A DNA stretch of 9,049 nucleotides from Streptosporangiaceae bacterium. GTDB taxonomy: Bacteria; Actinomycetota; Actinomycetes; Streptosporangiales; Streptosporangiaceae. Within the stretch, counting starts at the first letter, position 1. Each line of letters begins with the position of its first letter. Below are positions 6,257-9,049 of the stretch, piece after piece. The notes under the pieces are model-generated. The model searched no databases. It was not told where the DNA came from and saw only the letters and a list, made by a program, of their open reading frames with translations. The position numbers were made by a program, and so were the translations under genes. Where the stretch lies: assembly GCA_030040815.1 (NCBI GenBank), contig JASHSZ010000550.1, positions 1 through 9,049 on the forward strand, in the 5' to 3' direction.

Positions 6257-7324
6257 TTAGTCGAGCGTGTCCAGCATCCGGTGGGCGCGCTCGATCAGTG
6301 TCAGGACCGCGGGGCCCTCGCGCTCGAATCCTTCACCCACCGTCTGGTGCGCCAGGAAGCGAGCGTGGATGCCTTCCAGCACGATGGCCAGCTTGAAGTA
6401 CCCGAATGCGATGTAGTACCCGATATCGCTGACGTCGCGGCCGGTCAGCTCCGCGTACCTCGCCGCGAACGCGGCCCTGCTCCAGAATCCCGGCAGCGAG
6501 GTGACAGTGGCGCCGACCGTGACCTCGGCCGGCTCCTCCGCCTGCTCCGCCCAGTAGGACAGCGTCAGGCCGAGGTCAGCGAGCGGGTCGCCGAGGGTCG
6601 ACATCTCCCAGTCGACGACGGCCGCGACCTGGGCAGGACCGGTCAGCCTGATGAGCGTGTTATCGAGCCGGAAGTCGCCGTGCACCAGAGTGCCGTCGGC
6701 GGAGGCGGGCATCCGGTCGGCCAGCCGCTGTACCAGCTCGGGATAGCCGGGCAGGTCCCTGGTGTTGGACAGCTCCCGCTGCCGCTGCCAGCGGACCAGC
6801 TGCCGCTTCAGGTAGCCCGCCGGGCGGCCGAAGTCCGCGAGGCCCGCGGCGTCGAGGTCCACGCTGTGGATGGCTGCCAGCGTCTCGGCCATCAGGTTCG
6901 AGAGCTCCGCCGCCCGCTCCGGGCCCAGCGCCGCACCGTCTTGCACCGTCCGCAGCACAACCCCGTCGACGAACCGCATGAGGTAGAAAGGCGCCCCGAT
7001 CACGTCGGCGTCGGCGCAGATTGCCAGCGGCTGCGGCACCGGCACAGCGGTGCCGCTCAGCGCGGTCAGCACCCGGTACTCGCGGCTCATGTCGTGAGCC
7101 GTCGGCAGCACGTGGCCGAGCGGCGGCCTGCGCAGCACGATCTGGCCGCCGGTCAGGTCGAGCCGGTAGGTGAGGTTGGACCGGCCGCCGGCGATCAGCT
7201 GCACGGCCAGCAGCTCGCCGAGGTCGGTCAGGCCGGCCCCGCGGAGCCATCTGGCCAGGCCGAGCGGGTTCTCGATGCCGGGTACGGCCGGCCCGCTGCC
7301 GGGATCGCTACCGCCCTCTGTCAC
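6257..7324 (-). CDS. Phosphotransferase family protein (APH fold, acyl-CoA-dehydrogenase-associated type)
   Basis: Kinase-fold protein of the aminoglycoside phosphotransferase superfamily, of the subgroup found with acyl-CoA dehydrogenases (ACAD10/11 N-terminal type). Family members phosphorylate small hydroxylated molecules, possibly hydroxyacyl-CoA, and few are antibiotic-resistance enzymes. Numbering from the ATG at 7336, visible elements are GGRSNLTYRL (50-59, nucleotide loop), IVLRRPP (66-72), the catalytic loop HGDFRLDN (219-226, Asp221 and Asn226) and the metal-binding VVDWEMSTLGDPLADLG (240-256, Asp242). The active site is therefore intact. I choose GTG at 7324 as the start because GGAG (7334-7331) sits six bases before it, while the ATG at 7336 has no visible ribosome site; the difference is four residues. 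The gene is alone on its strand, divergent from the flavoprotein gene and convergent with the VWA gene, so its pathway partner is not visible here. Confidence 0.9.
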   Translation of the reverse strand: MTEGGSDPGSGPAVPGIENPLGLARWLRGAGLTDLGELLAVQLIAGGRSNLTYRLDLTGGQIVLRRPPLGHVLPTAHDMSREYRVLTALSGTAVPVPQPLAICADADVIGAPFYLMRFVDGVVLRTVQDGAALGPERAAELSNLMAETLAAIHSVDLDAAGLADFGRPAGYLKRQLVRWQRQRELSNTRDLPGYPELVQRLADRMPASADGTLVHGDFRLDNTLIRLTGPAQVAAVVDWEMSTLGDPLADLGLTLSYWAEQAEEPAEVTVGATVTSLPGFWSRAAFAARYAELTGRDVSDIGYYIAFGYFKLAIVLEGIHARFLAHQTVGEGFEREGPAVLTLIERAHRMLDTLD

Positions 7325-7330
7325 TGCGCA

Positions 7331-7334
7331 CTCC
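7331..7334 (-). promoter_or_regulatory. Ribosome binding site that favours the GTG start of the phosphotransferase
   Basis: On the minus strand GGAG (7334-7331) is six bases before GTG at 7324. It overlaps the alternative ATG at 7336, which itself lacks a ribosome site. Confidence 0.5.
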
Positions 7335-7346
7335 ATGTGGCCCGAT

Positions 7347-7356
7347 AGGCGCGCCT
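7347..7356. other. 10-bp palindrome in the divergent promoter region
   Basis: AGGCGCGCCT is a perfect palindrome lying 23 bases upstream of the phosphotransferase GTG start, in the gap shared with the flavoprotein gene. It could be a small operator, but palindromes of G and C are frequent by chance in such DNA. Confidence 0.2.
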
Positions 7357-7416
7357 GCCACGACTCAAAACTGGATGGGCAAATAATCCCTTACCAGCGA
7401 CCTCGGGGCCAACCGG

Positions 7417-7422
7417 TACCTT
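7417..7422 (+). promoter_or_regulatory. -10-like box next to the start of the flavoprotein gene
   Basis: TACCTT matches TANNNT and ends seven bases before the ATG at 7430, which would give a leaderless or nearly leaderless mRNA. I found no convincing -35 at 16-18 bases spacing; TTACCA at 7391-7396 is 20 bases away. The rest of the 7325-7429 gap must also hold the phosphotransferase promoter, which I could not place, and contains a 10-bp palindrome at 7347-7356. Confidence 0.35.
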
Positions 7423-7429
7423 AGGCAGC

Positions 7430-8182
7430 ATGACGCTCGTTGATCACGCTGCCGACCAGGCGGACTCCGGACCAGGGCCACTCTCGTCGACGCCAAGGAC
7501 CACTCTTCACCGGCTGCGGGAACGCGGCCGGGCCGACCGGAGTGAGCTCGACGCGGTCCTGTCTGCCGGACTCGTCTGCCACCTGGGTGTGGTCATCGAC
7601 GGCGAGCCGGTGGTGCTCCCCACCGCTTACGGGCGCATCGGCGACACGCTCTACCTGCACGGCTCGTCGGCGAACCGGTCCCTGCTCTCCGCTGGTGGCC
7701 AGCAGGTCTGCGTGACGGTCACGCTGCTCGACGGCCTGGTCTGCGCCAGGGCGGCGTTCCATCACTCCATGAACTACCGGAGCGCGGTGATCTTCGGCGC
7801 AGGCCGGCTAGTCACCGAACCGACCGAGAAGCTCGCGGCCCTGCGCGCCGTGACCGACCACCTGCTGCCAGGCCGCTGGGAGCACACCAGGGAACCGACT
7901 CGCAAGGAACTCGCCGCCACCGCCGTGCTCGCGCTGCCGCTGGAGGAGGCGTCGGTAAAGGTCAGGTCCGGCGGACCCAAGGACGACCCAGAGGACTACG
8001 ACTCGGGCATCTGGGCGGGCGTACTGCCGGCCGTCCTCGCCTTCGGGCCGGCCGAGCCGGACCCAGCCCTGCCGCCGGATGTCGCCGTACCCGGCCATAT
8101 CGCCGACCTGGCCGGCCGCCCACGCGGAGTCGCGCCTGAGCTGATAGCAGACACTGATCACCTAAGCTGGGCGAATGGCTGA
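7430..8182 (+). CDS. Pyridoxamine 5'-phosphate oxidase-related FMN-binding split-barrel protein
   Basis: A 250-residue member of the broad FMN/flavin split-barrel family (Pyridox_ox_2/NimA-like). Such proteins bind a flavin and act as reductases or oxidases on varied substrates; the substrate here is unknown. Typical wording is [13 protein letters not shown] (21-33), [22 protein letters not shown] (39-60), [18 protein letters not shown] (61-78), SSANRSLL (79-86), [31 protein letters not shown] (93-123) and a late GIWAGVLP (193-200). The first ~20 residues are low-complexity and probably disordered. The start is ATG at 7430; only a weak AGG lies upstream, and a TANNNT box ends seven bases before the ATG. 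The stop overlaps the orn ATG by eight bases, so the two may be coupled. It is not a classical PdxH by length or sequence. Confidence 0.88.
   Translation: MTLVDHAADQADSGPGPLSSTPRTTLHRLRERGRADRSELDAVLSAGLVCHLGVVIDGEPVVLPTAYGRIGDTLYLHGSSANRSLLSAGGQQVCVTVTLLDGLVCARAAFHHSMNYRSAVIFGAGRLVTEPTEKLAALRAVTDHLLPGRWEHTREPTRKELAATAVLALPLEEASVKVRSGGPKDDPEDYDSGIWAGVLPAVLAFGPAEPDPALPPDVAVPGHIADLAGRPRGVAPELIADTDHLSWANG
8141..8168 (+). promoter_or_regulatory. Candidate promoter for a leaderless orn transcript
   Basis: CTGATA at 8141-8146 and TAAGCT at 8163-8168 are separated by 16 bases. The -10-like box ends six bases before the orn ATG (8175), so the predicted first base is the A of ATG or very near it. No good Shine-Dalgarno sequence precedes orn. 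The site lies inside the end of the flavoprotein gene. Confidence 0.4.
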
Positions 8183-8915
8183 CCCGCTGGTCTGGATCGA
8201 CTGCGAGATGACGGGGCTCGACCTCGCCAGAGACGCCCTCGTGGAAATTGCGTGCATCGTCACCGACGGTGAGCTCAACCCGCTCGACGAGGGCATCGAC
8301 GTGGTCATCAAGCCTCCGGCCGAGGCGCTCGACGGCATGCCGGAGGTCGTGCGGGAGATGCACACCAGCTCGGGCCTGCTCGCGGCGCTCCCGGCCGGGA
8401 TCACCCTGGCCGAGGCGCAGGATCTGGTACTCGGCTACATCCGCGAGCACGTGCCCGAGTCGCGCAGGGTGCCGCTGTGCGGCAACTCGATAGCGACCGA
8501 CCGGGCGTTCCTGGCCAGGGATATGCCCGAACTGGACGCCTTCCTGCACTACCGGATGATCGATGTCTCCAGCGTCAAGGAGCTGGCCAGGCGCTGGTAC
8601 CCACGGGCTTACTTCGCAAGCCCGGAGAAGCACGGCGGGCACCGGGCGCTCGCCGACATCTCGGAGAGCATCCGGGAGCTGCGCTACTACCGCGAGGTGA
8701 TCTTCGTACCACTGCCGGGCCCGGACTCGGCGACGGCCAGGGAGATCGCTGCCCGGGTCGCATCCGTGGGCGCCAGCCCAGCGTCCGAGGGCGCCAGCCC
8801 AGCGTCCGAGGGCGCCAGCCCAGCGTCCCAGGACGCCAGCCCAGCGTCCCAGGACGCCAGCCCAGCGTCCCAGGGCGCCGGCCGTACGGGCGGCGAATCA
8901 ATTTCAGCGGACTGA
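8175..8915 (+). CDS. orn: Oligoribonuclease with C-terminal heptapeptide-repeat tail
   Basis: 3'-to-5' exonuclease that degrades two-to-five-nucleotide RNAs (and linear pGpG from cyclic di-GMP) to mononucleotides in the cytoplasm. All DEDDh catalytic residues are present: Asp9 and Glu11 in [10 protein letters not shown], Asp109 in [12 protein letters not shown], and His156 and Asp161 in [23 protein letters not shown] (126-141) and [16 protein letters not shown] (158-173) are classic for Orn. The conserved domain ends near residue 180 (FVPLPGP), the normal length of the family. Residues 200-234 are five perfect-length heptads of the form ASPAS(E/Q)(G/D), giving 246 residues in all; this tail is probably disordered. 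The start is ATG at 8175 inside the end of the flavoprotein gene; a TANNNT box at 8163-8168 lies six bases before it. Orn is normally single-copy and important for growth. Confidence 0.96.
   Translation: MADPLVWIDCEMTGLDLARDALVEIACIVTDGELNPLDEGIDVVIKPPAEALDGMPEVVREMHTSSGLLAALPAGITLAEAQDLVLGYIREHVPESRRVPLCGNSIATDRAFLARDMPELDAFLHYRMIDVSSVKELARRWYPRAYFASPEKHGGHRALADISESIRELRYYREVIFVPLPGPDSATAREIAARVASVGASPASEGASPASEGASPASQDASPASQDASPASQGAGRTGGESISAD
8772..8876 (+). repeat. Five tandem 21-bp units inside the 3' end of orn
   Basis: The units are 8772-8792, 8793-8813, 8814-8834, 8835-8855 and 8856-8876. Units 1 and 2 are identical, units 3 and 4 are identical, and unit 5 combines features of both. 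All share GCCAGCCCAGCGTCC; the last six bases are GAGGGC, CAGGAC or CAGGGC. Because 21 is a multiple of three, copy number can change without shifting the frame. The units encode [28 protein letters not shown] and ASPASQG. Confidence 0.97.
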
Positions 8916-8941
8916 CGGTTGACCGGTATGCTTCGTAAGCT
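8912..8941 (+). promoter_or_regulatory. Candidate tRNA-His promoter
   Basis: CTGACG at 8912-8917 (four of six matches to TTGACA) is followed, after 18 bases, by TAAGCT at 8936-8941, which fits the TANNNT -10 pattern. Transcription would begin near 8948, about 23 bases before the tRNA. The -35 box overlaps the orn stop codon. TTGACC at 8919-8924 is a better -35 by sequence but has no -10 at proper spacing. Confidence 0.4.
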
Positions 8942-8964
8942 GCCAGGGCGCGCCAGCGCCTGGC
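8942..8964 (+). terminator. Hairpin between orn and tRNA-His, possible orn terminator
   Basis: GCCAGG (8942-8947) pairs with CCTGGC (8959-8964); three further pairs (8949-8951 with 8956-8958) form if G8948 is bulged, leaving a four-base loop. No T-run follows. The position directly after orn fits a terminator or a tRNA-leader processing hairpin. Confidence 0.45.
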
Positions 8965-8971
8965 CGCGATG

Positions 8972-9045
8972 GTGGGCGTAGCTCAGCTGGTTAGAGCGCC
9001 AGGTTGTGGTCCTGGATGTCGTGGGTTCGAATCCCATCGCTCACC
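8972..9045 (+). tRNA. tRNA-His, anticodon GTG
   Basis: A complete cloverleaf can be folded by eye. The acceptor stem is 8972-8978 with 9038-9044 (one G-U pair), the D stem 8981-8984 with 8994-8997, the anticodon stem 8999-9003 with 9011-9015, and the T stem 9021-9025 with 9033-9037 around the TTCGAAT loop. The seven-base anticodon loop has GTG at 9006-9008, which reads histidine codons. G8971 can pair with the discriminator C9045, giving the extra 5' G (position -1) required by histidyl-tRNA synthetase. The bases after C9045 are CCGA, so the terminal A of CCA is not encoded and must be added by nucleotidyltransferase. Confidence 0.96.
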
Positions 9046-9049
9046 CCGA

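Noticed and set aside
6257..7336. Phosphotransferase as an antibiotic-resistance gene
   Set aside because: The motifs place it with acyl-CoA-dehydrogenase-associated kinases; there is no mobile context or neighbouring resistance gene.
6281..7348. Long plus-strand open frame of 355 codons opposite the phosphotransferase
   Set aside because: The minus-strand frame has intact kinase motifs (HGDFRLDN, VVDWE), while this frame shows none and is dominated by Arg, Gln, Val and Gly.
8687..9037. Minus-strand reading frame beginning MGFEPTTSRTTTWRSNQLSY
   Set aside because: It is the antisense translation of the tRNA followed by the repeat tail of orn; this string is a well-known spurious protein start from tRNA genes.
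8972..9049. tRNA-His 3' end as an attachment site of an integrated element
   Set aside because: tRNA ends are common integration sites, but the window stops four bases after the gene and no integrase or duplicated tRNA end is visible.

Overview
The window is GC-rich throughout, with short intergenic gaps, tightly packed or overlapping genes and GTG/TTG starts. Together with its gene families (a substrate-binding/von Willebrand A fusion, a split-barrel flavoprotein next to oligoribonuclease, and a tRNA-His without an encoded CCA end), this points to a high-GC actinobacterium. The genus cannot be read from the sequence. No insertion sequence, CRISPR array, phage gene or origin is visible, and no gene-free stretch exceeds 300 bases.

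Layout. (1) 1-2741, plus strand: a sugar-catabolism operon made of the 3' end of an oligopeptide-type ABC transporter ATPase, a family 4 6-phospho-beta-glucosidase and a BadF/BadG-type sugar kinase, with 1-nt and 4-nt stop/start overlaps. (2) 2635-4228, minus strand: a SpoU/TrmH RNA 2'-O-methyltransferase followed after one nucleotide by a winged-helix protein that resembles AlkZ/YcaQ relatives. Its end overlaps the end of the sugar kinase by 107 bp. (3) 4350-6107, plus strand: an exported protein combining a substrate-binding-like domain with a VWA domain whose metal site is degenerate. (4) 6108-6256: a convergent gap with two hairpins, one a perfect 12-bp GC palindrome and the other a minus-strand hairpin followed by a T-run. 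(5) 6257-7324 (possibly 7336), minus strand: an aminoglycoside-phosphotransferase-fold kinase of the type linked to acyl-CoA dehydrogenases. (6) 7430-8915, plus strand: an FMN split-barrel protein and oligoribonuclease (orn), which overlap by 8 bp. Both have a TANNNT -10-like box so close to the ATG that leaderless transcripts are plausible. Orn carries an unusual C-terminal tail of five seven-residue repeats. (7) 8972-9045: tRNA-His(GTG), with a hairpin and a candidate promoter in the short gap after orn.

How the genes fit together. Operon 1 suggests that an unphosphorylated glycoside enters through the ABC transporter, is phosphorylated in the cytoplasm by the BadF-type kinase and is then cleaved by the family 4 enzyme, without a phosphotransferase system. 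This order is inferred. The remaining genes look like chromosomal housekeeping or conserved actinobacterial genes. The points most worth a second look are the repeat tail on Orn, the degenerate VWA metal site, the long antisense gene-end overlap, and the kinase plus GH4 module.
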